From the NCBI GenBank assembly GCA_002812745.2, contig NCSJ02000001.1, forward strand, positions 372,001-436,000: DNA of 64,000 bases, read 5' to 3'. The stretch is from Scytalidium lignicola. Lineage: Eukaryota; Ascomycota; Leotiomycetes. Positions 48,516 through 60,500 of this stretch are shown one piece after another (the first letter of the stretch is position 1; the number at the start of each line of letters is the position of its first letter). The position numbers and the translations under genes are program-made. The notes under the pieces are model-generated. The model was not told the origin of the DNA. It ran no database searches and saw only the letters and a program-made list of their open reading frames with translations.

Positions 48516-49110
48516 CAAAATATGTAAGGATCCCGCCCAATGCAGCATTCTCATCCTCAAATTAACAAAATTAAGTCTTCTAAAGGGATTGAAAAACGCC
48601 AAAAGCGTAGTTTGTGTGAAGTTGACCCGAACATAACGAGCACAACCTCGAAAAGGGTGAAACGTACAGAAGAAACGGTTGTACCAGATATAATCACTGC
48701 TGAGATGCACCAAATGCTGGTTACTACCTCAAATATGATAGTCACTGCGCCTACTCTACACCTAAAAGACATATGCGAGTCACTAGAGAGTGTTATACGA
48801 AAGGCCATCGAACCACTGAGGCAGGATGTGGTAGAGCTTAAAGAGCAAATCGTGGGGGGGGGCTGGAAAAGGAGATAGCCACCTTGAAACAAGAGGTGGT
48901 AAGCCAGGCAAAGGAGATAGCCACCTTGAAGCAAGAAAGTCGAGGACAATGGATTGGAGAAGTTGCGATTCTCCAAGTGGAACTATATGATCGAAGTCAG
49001 TAAATGAGTAGTCAAGATACGTAAGGATCCCGCCCAATGCAGCATTCATATACTCAAACTAACGAAATGTAGCCTTTCAAGAGAACCGAAAAGCGCGGAA
49101 AGCGTGCCTT
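48516..49110 (+). repeat. Tandem duplication of a gene start, 495 bp apart
   Basis: The segment from about 48524 (GTAAGGATCCCGCCCAATGC) recurs at about 49019, and the similarity continues for at least 80 bp on each side of matching ATG codons (48540 and 49035). Both copies encode a peptide beginning MQHS. Copy 1 continues as the coiled-coil frame; copy 2 has a TAG at codon 12. Within copy 1 the 25-bp word GGAGATAGCCACCTTGAAAC also occurs twice (48871, 48915). Confidence 0.75.
48540..49004 (+). CDS. Small coiled-coil protein, frameshifted in a G9 run
   Basis: From the ATG at 48540 the frame is basic and then helical (LKDICESLESVIRKAIEPL, VVELKEQIVGG). It leaves the coding frame at a run of nine G (48854-48862). 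Adding one G, or removing two, carries the frame on through a heptad-like stretch (EKEIATLKQEVVSQAKEIAT and so on) to a TAA at about 49002, giving about 158 aa. Without this change the protein is 112 aa. The two versions differ only in a homopolymer length, so sequencing error is likely. I do not recognise the family. Nuclear targeting is possible because of KRQKR and KRVKR clusters. Confidence 0.5.
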
Positions 49111-49202
49111 ATCTGATGTTGATTTGAGCGACAAATTTGGTTCTCGTTGAAGCAAAGCGACCAAACATTCTCTTCACTGCCACCCAGCAGTTGATTTGTT
49201 AT

Positions 49203-49598
49203 ATGGGTATTATCTGCCACGCTTGCAAAGAGGAAGATAAGACCAATTGCACTGTCGCCCCTGTCACCTATGTGAGACAGTCGGACGAGCCGGGTCTGCA
49301 GTGTACCACTCATGTCGGTAACTCAGTGTGCACAAGGTGTAACGGAATGGAAAAGCACTGTCTCCCTATCCCTCCTTCATTCGTGGCGCGGTTAAATCTT
49401 CTCCTCGATCTCTCTGATCGCGTTGCGGCCACGCCGCGAGGTGTGGAGCGACGTCTCCTTGCTGCACGTCTCCAGCTACGACAGAAAGACTTCACCAAGC
49501 GTGTAGAGCTGTACGGACGCCAGGTGAAAAAGGGTATTGCTCCTTCGGTTCCTCATCGGGCCGAGCGTCAAGAGGGCCGGAGAGTCTTTTGGGTATAG
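49203..49598 (+). CDS. Small cysteine-rich protein, possible zinc-binding
   Basis: From the ATG at 49203 the frame encodes 131 aa. The N-terminal half has cysteines spaced CHAC, then single Cys, then CTRCNGMEKHC, suggestive of a zinc-cluster-like module though not the canonical Zn2Cys6 pattern. The C-terminal half is Arg/Leu-rich and probably helical (VERRLLAARLQLRQKDF). It lies just behind the second copy of the duplicated gene start. That copy and this frame may once have been exons of one gene: a coiled-coil head with a cysteine-rich tail. Similar short cysteine-patterned proteins are common as lineage-specific families in Leotiomycetes (recollection, not tested). Confidence 0.45.
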   Translation: MGIICHACKEEDKTNCTVAPVTYVRQSDEPGLQCTTHVGNSVCTRCNGMEKHCLPIPPSFVARLNLLLDLSDRVAATPRGVERRLLAARLQLRQKDFTKRVELYGRQVKKGIAPSVPHRAERQEGRRVFWV

Positions 49599-50213
49599 GA
49601 GGCTTTGTCAAGGATGAATAAAGATGGAAAGAAGCTCGATTGATGTATATAATTGAAATGACAATAACAGTGATAACGACAATAATAGCTAAAATGACAA
49701 CATGATAAGGGCTGGCAACCCAGTAACCTACGTGTTCCCGTATGCAAGAGGCTCTGGTATATATCTCGGACCTTCAGCACGCAATGTAATTGCCAGGAGA
49801 ACTTCTCCAACGTCTTCCACGGTCCTTCTTCCCTCATTGTCATATATAAAGCACAAACATTTTACCCTGTGGGAAAGAAGTTTAGCCTTATAGGGAGGAG
49901 GACTATGATAGCTTGCCTGCCATATTCACNTTTCTAAAGAAAGAAAATAAAAACCGAAAATAAATGAAAGGATATCAAAATGTTCAAATACATTTTGAGT
50001 TAAAGTATAAGTTGAAAAGTCGTTATTTCCAAGTGTTTTGTTACTCTAGAAATAAACACAATATTAAATCAATAGAGAGAAGATTGCTTCCTGTTGAATT
50101 CTACGTATCCAGTGACTAGAGTGGTTTTAAAGCGGTGGCGTAGTGTATCCATATATTAACAATCTTAACAAATACTTTATATACAAAGAAGTAATTAATT
50201 AATGGAAGTATCG
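49599..50213. other. Intergenic, AT-rich
   Basis: No gene is seen. An N at 49930 marks an assembly uncertainty. The right part is the 3' flank of the F-box gene. Confidence 0.5.
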
Positions 50214-51560
50214 TTACCCTTTATAAATCGTCTCTAAATCACTCTGCAAAATTCTTTGGTCAAGCTTCCACATCTCACCACTCTCCTCCGCTACCAGGTC
50301 GCCACCAAGCCAAAACCCCCTCCATTCATCCTCAGGTTCTAGCGCCGTGGCCTCCCTCCTGATTGCATTGAATAATGACTTGAAACTCCCCTCGGTGAGA
50401 ACGATGCCACCGTTAGGTGGTTGGTGAGGGGCTATGACACCTATAGTACCAATCTCAAGACGTTCAAGAGTGCTGGAGAAGAGAAGGATGAATGATGTTA
50501 AGAGCGAGCTAGTCGTAGATATGGAGGAGAGGGTGAGCGAGCGGAGGTGTGGTAAAGGGCAATCTCGATTTGCATCTGAATTCCCTTGCACTAAGTCATA
50601 AGTAGTTGGCGGCTGATCATCTGGTTCACATTGTTCCAAACTTGATTCCTTGATAGCAGCGTCAACCAGGTCTAATATTTCCACGGAATCAGCAGCAGCA
50701 GAGCCATAAACAAAGTCTCGAATCAATGGTGAAATATCGGTCTTGGCCCTCCCCAGGATGCTCAAATTTAATACTTCCAATCCCGATGCACACCTCAAGC
50801 ACCTCGCCAAGGCTGAGAAAGCCTGCTCCCGATGCCCATTATTCGGCATCTCACTGTAATCCAAACTCAGCGACAACTTCTTCAACCCCCTGAATACCGG
50901 ATCAATGATCGAAGATAGCAGGGACATCCCCTGGGCAAAGAACTCGAACGGCAGACGATCATGCGAGATACTGGTAATAGGTAAAATAGGGGAAGTTGAT
51001 GCTAGAGCCGATAATATCGAGGTAAACCGCTCGGTGTTCAACACTCGATGAAGAGCACGCGATGATGGAATGCGCCATACCTGCTGGAGGAGCTCGCTTG
51101 GAAAGGGACAAGCTGCCAGCGTCACAGCAATTGATCTGAGATTCTCCAACTTCGAGAAAGCGCCCTTCAAGAGCCCTGGATCGCACACGTTCCTCGCGAA
51201 TTCCTCCTTCTGCGTTTTCATCTTGAAGTAGGTGGACCATGTTTCATCACGCAGCTGCTCCCGATCCTCAGGGACGCGCATAAACTGTAGAAAATAGGCA
51301 TTATGCCTTGCGTGGAATTCGTTTAGTTCGGCGAAGTTTATGTTGAGGGTTGTTATGCGGTAGGAGTATTTGGGGCATTGAGAGAGGTAGAGGAGACGGC
51401 TGAAGTCGTCGCGGTGGAGGAGGGTGTTGAAGGTCGGGGTAAGGAGGTAGTCTTCTCCTATGATAGCATTGGCATGAGAGGTTATTCGAAAGGATTTTAT
51501 GGAGGGAAGGTCGAGATGTGCGAGGATTTGCCGACGTAATTCAATTGGGAGTTGGTCCAT
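50214..51560 (-). CDS. F-box domain protein
   Basis: A single exon of 448 aa. Residues 1-40 (MDQLPIELRRQILAHLDLPS, then IKSFRITSHANAIIG) form an F-box, which binds Skp1 in SCF ubiquitin ligases. The rest has leucine-rich segments (LENLRSIAVTL, LKKLSLSLDY, LEVLNLSILG, LRSLTLSS, LERLEIGTIG) spaced like irregular LRRs, the usual substrate-binding part. This composite is typical of fungal F-box proteins with no assigned substrate. The gene is intact, has no apparent intron, and lies divergent from the small membrane protein gene, about 390 bp away. Confidence 0.85.
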   Translation of the reverse strand: MDQLPIELRRQILAHLDLPSIKSFRITSHANAIIGEDYLLTPTFNTLLHRDDFSRLLYLSQCPKYSYRITTLNINFAELNEFHARHNAYFLQFMRVPEDREQLRDETWSTYFKMKTQKEEFARNVCDPGLLKGAFSKLENLRSIAVTLAACPFPSELLQQVWRIPSSRALHRVLNTERFTSILSALASTSPILPITSISHDRLPFEFFAQGMSLLSSIIDPVFRGLKKLSLSLDYSEMPNNGHREQAFSALARCLRCASGLEVLNLSILGRAKTDISPLIRDFVYGSAAADSVEILDLVDAAIKESSLEQCEPDDQPPTTYDLVQGNSDANRDCPLPHLRSLTLSSISTTSSLLTSFILLFSSTLERLEIGTIGVIAPHQPPNGGIVLTEGSFKSLFNAIRREATALEPEDEWRGFWLGGDLVAEESGEMWKLDQRILQSDLETIYKG

Positions 51561-51948
51561 TGACAGCCTCAGGTTTTGTTCAGCCTTGTTGATGGTTGAT
51601 GGTGGGGGAGTGATATGTCACTGAGATCTCAGTGGCTCTTAGGAACTGTTATGCGTTAGCATAGACTATGAATTTCATAAATCTCTAGATTCCAATACGG
51701 ACTGCAACATAAGACTCGGACACCACCAACCCGTTCGTTCTAGATATCCAAGACTGTGCAATGGGCTCACGACCTTGCTCGAAGCGGGGAATCATTTATC
51801 TCCGACACGAGCCACAACATGATTTCAGCCACAAAATGCAAGCCTCATCCAAACGTCTCGAAATATCGTCCATCCCCCAAAACATCACCCAATTGAACAC
51901 CGTCCTACCCTTCACGCTCCAAAAAGAGCCATATTAAAACCTGCCACC
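51561..51948. other. Divergent promoter region
   Basis: This 388-bp spacer lies between the start codons of the F-box gene and the small membrane protein gene and should carry both promoters. No clear TATA box is seen. Confidence 0.4.
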
Positions 51949-52270
51949 ATGTCTTTCATCCAGTCAGTCCTTCTCACCCCCACCCTCCAAAACCCTTCCA
52001 AACCCATATCTCTCCCTCCGAACGCTTTTATTTCCCAAGCTCTCCTCTCTCCTCTCTCCTCTGTTAAAACTAACCCCCAAATCTCCCAGATCCTACCGCA
52101 ATCTCTCTTCAAAGACCCGAATTGGCGTCGGCCTCGCCTTCCTAGCATGGGGCGTTGTAGGACTTTACATCTCGGATACCGCGGAGAAGAAGCTGGGGTG
52201 GGAGCCGACGGAGAAGGACAAGGAGGCGTTACCGCATATTGTGATTGTTGATAGGGAGAATGGGAGATGA
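51949..52270 (+). CDS. Small single-pass membrane protein (64 aa)
   Basis: Exon 1 is only 14 bp (51949-51962, MSFI plus part of Q). A 127-bp intron with donor GTCAGT and acceptor CTCCCAG joins it to exon 2 (52090-52270). The protein has one membrane helix (IGVGLAFLAWGVVGLYIS) preceded by a basic YRNLSSKTR segment and followed by a charged tail (TAEKKLGWEPTEKDKEALP). Such short proteins are conserved across filamentous ascomycetes and often mitochondrial, but I cannot name this one. The alternative is a 100-codon unspliced frame from the same ATG, which has poor composition. The coding phase of exon 2 is convincing. Confidence 0.65.
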
Positions 52271-52822
52271 GAGGATATGCGTTCGCGGCTCTGCAGGCGA
52301 TGCGGATCCCCTCTATCCTATATACATCTGATCTCAATACAGATGAACGGGAAATGGCTGTACGGGATTTTACGACAAAGCCAGATGAAGCTACGGTTTT
52401 CAATGGGCCCTATTTCGTAGGCTCGACCGGGTTGAATTTACACCAAATGTGCCATCATATTGTTCTTTTCGATAGTGTGCAAAACGAAGGTGTGAGACAA
52501 CAAGCAATCGGGGAGAGTACGAAGAATAGGGCAGCAGAGTCCAGTAGAAGTCTTGGAAACTTATAATCAAAATTCTTTCCAATCGAGAGTGGTACAGAAT
52601 ACACTCAGAAAAGCAATGCCTTCAACATTTGCAGAGCTCGATATCCAAGTTACTGTTTAATCCTACTCTGGATTATTACAGGACGACTCTTTAAACATCG
52701 GCCGGTGGTTTCTCGTTGATGGCGATATAATGCAAGCTTCTGATCTTCGGGTGGACGATCTTCCACTACACAAACAACTCAAACCATTAGAGATGGTTAA
52801 TTATATCCTAAAGAGTTGGTGA
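52267..52822 (+). pseudogene. Broken SNF2-type helicase C-terminal fragment
   Basis: The frame overlaps the stop of the preceding gene and encodes only the second RecA-like lobe of a SNF2 family ATPase: FVGSTGLNLHQMCHHIVLFD, then NEGVRQQAIG, where motif VI should follow. A run of four G at 52510-52513 shifts the frame. With three G it reads GRVRRIGQ, the canonical motif. The corrected frame continues to about 52650 (ETYNQNSF, STFAELDIQ), and after a very short intron-like gap to a further exon ending at TGA near 52822 (NIGRWFLVDGD, VNYILKSW). The first lobe with the Walker motifs is absent, so it is a pseudogene whatever the cause of the frameshift. Confidence 0.7.
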
Positions 52823-54178
52823 GGAGAAGCAACTTGAGTGGATGATATTTGGGAAGAAGAAAAGTTTTTGGATGAAAACCTTTAATTCTGATCGTCCTAG
52901 TTGCATTCTGGTAGATGGAAAAGGCTTTTTCAAGGGTGTATTAACAAAAGAAGAATTATAGTGATTCTGCAACTTGATGCATTTACTTCCTACATCTTGT
53001 TTTCTCTCTCTTTTTTTTTCCAGGCCAATTGCTGGTCTAATAGAATAATTATTTATCATGACGATTTGATTATAACCTTACTTCTGTACTCCGTTGCTCA
53101 ATATTGCTGTGTATACAGCAGAATCACATTACTTACTTCTTTACAGCTTTGGATTGTTATTATAATGTAGTTAAAGCTCTATTTTATCACCTCATCTTGC
53201 TACCTAAGCAATCTTCTATTCATTGAAGGCATAGGTTTATTGCCTTTGTAGATACAAATCTTTGCAATTTGTTCCAGTTCATCCTCATCTGCTCCTTGCT
53301 AGTCTAACTAGCCAGCAATTACATGAGTACCTCAATTCCCAGAGATCCAAGATTTTTCGATCCAAGGTGCTAGAGTATTGACTTGGTGGTTGTGATTAAA
53401 AGCAGTGAACGGGGTGTTGGGAAGTTATAGCTGGCAAGTAAACCGCAACTGTATATGGTTTGCTCTGGCAGACTGGAGTACAAGGTTTCACAAAATCAAT
53501 CCTTCAGGAGGTAAATGATGGAAGCACGAGCACATCAAGAGCCTCCAAAAAGGGCAGAATCGAAGGAGAGGAGTCCTGATATTGCCACATCCGCAGATTA
53601 AATATAAAAAATACATCACTAAATAAACAATTAAGCAGAAATGTATCTCAGTGATCACATAGCTCAATTCTATAGCGCTTTTAATGCTGATTTTCTGTAT
53701 GGCAAAAGCCACTCTGCTGCGATGGCAAACCCCATCCCACAATATAGCAACCACTAGCACCTCAAGTAAAAAACTCATAGCCCGTCTAATGCAAGTTTCA
53801 ACAATCGTCAAAGAACAACCCTTTTATATCTCTGAGTGATCTCATGAGTCATTTCCCCACATCTACTTAATGTTTGAGGCTCAAAATCAAACTCACAACC
53901 ATTCGCCGCCAGATGCAGAATGCCATGTCATAATGAAGNAAAAAGAAAAAGGAGACAATTTTTTTTGTGTGGGAAAATGGCCGTTGCTCGGTAATGGCAA
54001 GGTGAGGAAGGCCCAGGGGAAGAGAAAGCAAAGCAAAAACGCCCGTGTCCATGCATGCCTATGCGGAAGGAGGCAACCTCTATAACAATGATCCCGCCCT
54101 ATTTCATATCAATCCTTGTGAACAGAAGCGACCAGACACCGAGATCAATGCCAGTCGTTCCTGTCCACCGCAATTCGT
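52823..54178. other. AT-rich gene-free stretch
   Basis: No coding region is supported. Frames at 53488-53811 and 53867-54085 look fortuitous. An N lies at 53939. The right end is the 3' untranslated region of the C2H2 regulator. Confidence 0.5.
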
Positions 54179-57100
54179 CTATATCATGCCGTTACCACCA
54201 ATGTTTGTTTGTACGCCCTGAACAGGAGAATCCGTTTGCTTGTTGATCGGTGCGAAAAGTTGAGCCATGTCTAGCGTCAGATCTCCCACACCATAGTCTT
54301 TGTTAATGTCATTTACCGAGCCAAGTTCTTCACCTCGCTGTGCGCTGTCCGATACTACCCAAGCTTTGACCGTTTTCAGAAGGTGCATCACATGAGTAAA
54401 GCGTTGATCCGGAGCCAGTTGCCAATCTGAAGGGCGATAATTCTTGACAAGGTATTTCGCCAGCCAGTAGAAATGTATACCGTCTCTGCAGAAGCCGAAA
54501 CGACGATAGCTGATGGATGATGGGGGATATTGTGTTGCGATATCCTCATCCCATACCTTCTTCCATTTGTCGAATGCGTTGCTCGTGGCCTTCAGAAGTT
54601 GTTGCGTCATTGGAGATTGTGCACCGGGCTCTACCGGAGTCGCCCGACCACTTGTGTTGCTACTCTGAACACCACTTCCAGTTCCATCTATATTTCTCAT
54701 CACCCAGTCGTTTTGCCCTAAAGGTGTACTGTCTCGGCTGTTGGGGAAAGTCATGCTCTGCATATTGATCTGGCCGTTTTCTTGGACTAATTGTTTCTGA
54801 GCAGACCATAGTTGGACATGGAGAGCATGAACAAGAATGAACTTAGAGTAGAGGTTTGTAGTGCCTGGTTGGAGGTCGTAAGTCGGATGCATCAGAGCCT
54901 TGAGTGCCGAGTGAAGTTCTGGTTGTCTTGGCCTGCGGCTACCCTCTGGGTTGGTATCACGGGCAGCTACAGGACCGTTCAGGCCAAGTGCATCGGCACA
55001 CTGCATCGGGGTACGTGCATCCCAAGCAGCATCATCTGCGGGCAGCGGAAGGCGGACTTCGAGAATATCAAATCTAGGTGCCATATTGAAGTAAATAACC
55101 ATCGCGGTATCTACGAGGTATATACCATAGAGCACCCTAGATCGTTTCTCCTGTTCCACCCACGCATTCCAGTCAAAGTTTGCGGCATTCAAATTTTCAA
55201 CGGCAACATTAGGCTGATGCAAGACGCTGAAAGAGGAAGAAGTTGATGGCTGGGTCAGGCCTGCTCGTTTTGCGACAGTAACAAGTAGTGGGAATTGTTG
55301 GCGCCCTTTTTCCCGTTGGATTGGAGTACCATGCCACATACAGAGTACTGAGATCATAAATAGAGCCTGAACCTGTTCAATCTCTGATTTCCCAGTTCTG
55401 AGGACCTCGCTTCCGACTGGAGTCTCGCCGCTTTGCTCGCGACTAACTATTGAGAACAACGGAGAATTACGTTCAATAGTTACCTTTGCCAATTCTACCA
55501 TCTCTCGCACTTGAGAAGGGGTTATGCGATCCGAGTATACTGCACCAATGCAGATCATACTGAGCAGGAGACCCTCCCAGGCCTCCGTGATTCGGAAAGT
55601 TGGGGTATGGATAGTAGGGAAGTGACCTTGGAAGTTAGCAAAGTGCTCGAGAAAGTGCTTAACATTGTCGGCCGAGAGGTTCTTTCGCATCTCCTGGGCA
55701 AGGCTACTGACGCCAGAGTTTGAAGGGAAGCAGAAATTGTACAGCTGGGTCGACACCTGCTGAAAAGCGTCATTGGTCGAGATAGAGCCAAGGTTCCACA
55801 TGGACCAATCTGTGCCTTGGTTCAACATATTGTGGTTTCCTGGATATACACCGGTAAAGAGGCCGTTACTCGTATTATTCAAAGACCGCTCTTGCTTTAT
55901 ATTCATCTGCGTCGCTGCAGCCNAATTTGGATTGTATGGTGGCTGCTGCTGCTGCTGCTGCGGTTGCTGTTGTTGCTGTTGCGTTTCTTGTTTGATGTGT
56001 ACATTTGCCATGTTTGGGTTATATGGACCCATCAGGTTATCAGACGCGCCAGGCTGGAACATTTGGGACCAGTCAAGTCCATGTGCCTGCCCGGCGCTAT
56101 CGCCTAAAAAAGAATTCTGCATTCCTGGTTGTCCGTTTTGTAAATTTGATACATGGTTTGGTGCTTGGGGTTGCATGTTTGCGCCGTTGCTGTAGGCTGT
56201 GAAACCGTGATTCTGGTTATAGGTTTGCCCGTTCTGTCCGTTGGGCATGCTGAACGCGAGTTGAGAGTTCATGGCGGTGGCCATTGTACTTTGGATGCCA
56301 TTGCCATAGCTCTGATGATTAAAATTTGCTCCACCTGGGCCAGACGTCGTCATGGCCCTCGGGTCTCTCACCGCGCCATTACCGAGGTTCTTCATGCTGT
56401 TCGATCGAGATATGTGCTCTTGAGTTGAATGCTCGTCAGTCAAGTTGGGCGCAGCGGCAGGGATGCTTCCATCAGGAATTACCCCAAAGTTTTGATGCAT
56501 GGCCTCATTTGTTATGCCATTCATCCCATTCATACCATTAACCCCCATCAAACCATTCTCTGCAGTAACCGGCGACGTGTTCTTGAGAGGTCCTCCTGGT
56601 TGTGCCTTTTTCAGATGCGCTTGCGCGTGTGACAAATGACTAGCTCCAGTCGGGTTGCCTCGACGGATTGAGCACTTCTGAAAGTGACGCTTCAAGATGT
56701 CACTACGCGAAAACGTATCACGACAAAGCACACACATGTACGGACGGTCTCCAGTATCTAGATGGGGAAAATATGTTAGTTACAAATTTTACAAGAAAGA
56801 AAAAAACCCAAATTTTCTTACGTCTGAGCAGATGACGCTTTAAATGCTTTGCGTGAAGATACGTCTTAGTACAATGAGGACAAGGGAATTTTCCATCAGC
56901 ATCCTTTGCAGGAATCATGGTGTTCTTCGTGACACCGGTCCCAGTAGTAGGAACTGCAGGTCTTCCAGGAGCGCTGGGCAGTATTCCTCGTCGACCTTGA
57001 GATCCAACCACGTGCGTTGGCTGCTCAACTTCCATAGAAGTCTGGGATAGAATTTGAGTCTGATGACCATACGGAGACGGCATGCCTCCTTGCATGTGTT

Positions 57101-57530
57101 GTAGACCACCAGTAGGCATAGGTCTCAAGGCGTGTGGCATGCGTCCGTGTGCCGGTGCCGGTGCAATTGGCTGAGGATGGGACATGGTAGTGGCTGGGCC
57201 CATCATCGAGGAGGTCCGGTACGCCTGAGGTGGTTGCTGGTAATTGTTTGCCGGCATCATCTGATACTGCCGTGACGGTTGCGCCATCTGCGGAAAGTTG
57301 CCCATGGGGTTCACCGCCGAAGGCGTGTTGGGAGCAGTTGGAGTTCTGGGCGTGTGTGGTGCACTGCCATACATGTTGGACATGGCTGGATGCTGCGGTT
57401 GCAAAGGAGGTAACGTATGTGCTGGTAGATTTGCATTATGCTGAATCTGATGCATGGAGATGCCAGGGAGCGAAGAATAAGCTGAGTTGTTGGTGTTCAT
57501 GCCATTTGCATGATATTGAGAGGCGTCCAT
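54179..57530 (-). CDS. C2H2 zinc-finger transcription factor with Fungal_trans domain
   Basis: Two exons (57530-56822, 56757-54179; intron 56758-56821) give 1095 aa in phase. The N-terminal 210 residues are Pro/Gln/Met-rich and probably disordered. Finger 1 (CPHCTKTYLHAKHLKRHLLR plus His after the intron) and finger 2 (CVLCRDTFSRSDILKRHFQK plus Cys, so C2HC in its last ligand) lie near residues 216-265; a GNPTGASHLS stretch follows. A polyQ tract interrupted by an N (55923) lies near residue 515. The C-terminal half (LLLSMICIGAVYSDRITPSQ, VLYGIYLVDTAM, YRRFGFCRDGIHFYWLAKYL) is a fungal transcription-factor middle-homology domain. The pair of fingers plus this domain resembles regulators annotated AmdX-like, but I withhold a symbol. 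It is 32 kb from the PKS; there is no reason to link them. Confidence 0.9.
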
Positions 57531-60500
57531 AGTAAAATAACCTGCCTAGTGGACGGTTGATATTGTGGTAGAAGAGAGAAGAAAAGGAATCCTCCAAGAA
57601 TGCCCTCTCGTTGGCGCACCACTGACTTAGAAATTGGGACTCGACTGTTCCTGTTCCAGCATGCAAGCCAATTTCTTTCTCTCGTTGATTCCTTCCTCTA
57701 TTTTTTTTTCCTTCCTGAAAGACTGTATGCACTTTCTTTCAAAGAAAAGGCGTAGTCAAAGCAATGCTGAAGAAAGAGAAAGAAAGAAGACACGAAATGG
57801 GTGGAGGAGATGGCTCCAGGTCGTGGCGAAAGATCCACCGGTCCCGTGGCCGGGTAGCACGAGATCTGGGGTCTCCGGAGGGGGCAAGATGTTCAGACAG
57901 TCGATGAGACGTCTGAGTCGAAACGATGGCAATGCCCTTTTTTTACCACGACGATGAGCAGAGAAACTCGACGTGTGTAGTTTTTTGCTTTGAGGCTGAA
58001 GAATTGTTGTTGATGAAAAGTAAAGTGGATCCCAGCAGGACTTTATCCGTCAAGTGGCCCAAAAATGGGCGGAAAATAAACGCGTGGTGGGGACCTGGGT
58101 TCTCGACGTTTTGCGGTTGATCTACCGGCAGACCAAACACACACACACACACAATCACCACGCAGAGAGCCAAAACCCGCGCGCCACGCCGCTGCCAATT
58201 CGTGCAAGCTGCTGGAGTCAATGGTGGACAAGCTTCAGAGAGAAGAAGCAGAAAAAGGTAAAACGGGTGCAACGGCCGTGAATATCTCCCTTCCTGGTGG
58301 GAATTTTTTGGGTAGGAAGGAAAGTAAGGATGGGAAGGTACGAAAGAAAGAGTACAGTAGTAGTACGACGGATGTGGTATCGAGTCGTTCCAGGGAAAAT
58401 CTCGGGTTGCCGCTCTAAGCCTAGAAATTTCTCGGTATTCGGTAGTGGATGTGGGTGCGCCTATGATGGCAGGGGGGGCCGTCGTCCGCTCACACACCCA
58501 GGTTGAGTGGTGTGGATGGTGTGTGGTGAGTGGTGTGTGTTGAGCCTGCGCGCGCTTTTTCCTTCCCGCTACGACCGACCTGGCGGGCAGGCCATGCACA
58601 CCCAAGCATGATTCAGTTTGGGTGGTTATTTCCGAGGAAAGATTGTCATTACAGTAAAATTATTGACGGCGATTACAGTGCAATGAGTGGCAGTGAGTGG
58701 TAACGGTACTGGTACTGGATTATGGCTGTGCTGGTCTTCTGTACGGAAGGGGTCCTTCTGCTACTCTACGACTCTACGACTCTACCACGTCTACCACCGT
58801 TACCGTACTGTACTGTAATATACTCGACAGCATCTAATTACTGTACACGATGTACACTATACACAGCACACCGTCCACCTGTACTTGCCTTACCCTAACA
58901 AAAGCCCAGACCTCTCGAGAAAGCCCCTCGACTTCACTCTTCGCTGTGTTTCCTCCGTGGCCCTTGATGCAAGCCGGGAGTGTCTACCGGACACGCAAAC
59001 TCTATCTCCGCCCACTCCGCAAGGACCGGCAGCATCTCTTCCGCACTGCTCAGTCCCAAGATCTCAAAAAAAAAATTTGGGGTGGTGTGAAGATGTTAAG
59101 ATCTGTGTAGCGAAGCATGAATGGCATCAAAATAATACATGTAATAATAGCGAACACAGCTAGGCACTCCGGCTCTTTACAGTACTGTACTTTGCCTAGG
59201 ACACCCCGGGTCTGCACGTCGAAACTTGCCCGTCCTCGACTTACAGTACAGTACCGTTACGATGGTGGGTGGTGATGATGATGATGCTTGGTGTTGCTCC
59301 CCGTCTCTCCCCTAGCTGCACCCCCCCGGCTGCTCGGCCTCCCCCTGCTTGGCCCAGCCCGCCAGGGTTCCTGCTGTCTCGCTTGCTTTAAAGCTGCTGC
59401 AACGCGTTTGATGGCGAGACGGTGATATCACAAATCACTAACGGCAAACTTGGGCTGGGCAGAAAGCTGCCGCCCTTGGACTCTCGTTGATGCGACTGCC
59501 AGCCACCGTCCAGCATCATCCAGCATCACCCTCGCACTGATTACTGCCAGACCACGTGGACGTACATGCAGATTTGCTGTCATTATTTAAGCTTCTCGAC
59601 AGCTCGAATCGTGGTCAACATTTCCCCTTCCGGCCAAGTCCGCTCCCTCAGAAATGAAACCGAGAAGGGCCGTAGGTCCGCGTTGCAGGGTCGCAAAGGT
59701 GGTGTTGATACAATATTTGGCAGGTGCTTCGTGGAAAAAGATGCGTAGGCAAAATACAAGTAATTTACCCAAGCCTCAGGTCGTTAACGGCGGCGGGATG
59801 CCTAATTGGCTACTAATTATTCAACTTTTCCCTCTCTCTCTCTTTTCTTTGTTCTCTGCATCTGCCCCCCGGCCAGGCCTCGTGAAGCATCTCTCGCTGT
59901 GTCTGGCGAGTTCGGCAAGGGTTTGGATGCGTTGTCGCCTTTTTTTGCCAGTGTTGACGTTGTAGAAGCAGCCAGGAACAAGTCTGCTTGGGGATCGAAC
60001 GGTTGGCGTGGACAGGGTGGCCAACGATCTCTGGTCCTTGGGCGAATGAGAGAGCAAAGGAGCTGGGTGGCGTACGCCTCTTTAGATAATGCGATGACGG
60101 CTAACGCGATTCCTAGGACGTCCCAGTTGCGCGCTAGCTCCTGGTTGGTGATGGGTTGTCGGAAGCACTGATATGGATGAGGCAACTGTGCCGAAACTTT
60201 ACCACGCAGAAAGCATGCCCTGCCCAAGCCTAACCTAGTGCTCAAGGGACAGCAACGGCATCATCTACAACAATAGCCAGCACTCGTGTTCGCTCCTCTA
60301 AGACTGTGGTAGTCTCCTCGAACTAGCTAGAGGCGCGCTTGCCACGGATGTTTGCGGCGTGCATGTTTGCATATTGTACGGGCGCTAGAACTTGACCCTC
60401 CGTAATCAAGCGCTGTGCTGCATCTTTTTGAGCATCGCGAACTGCCTAGAGACACACCACCATAAAGCCAGTGCCGCGTCTGTCCGGATGCGTCTTGGCT

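Noticed and set aside
54179..57530. C2H2 factor as the cluster regulator
   Set aside because: It lies 32 kb away beyond several unrelated genes, and this architecture is typical of global regulators.
57943..58605. 220-codon minus frame upstream of the C2H2 gene
   Set aside because: Composition is driven by CA/GT and CT repeats, and it lacks any domain.
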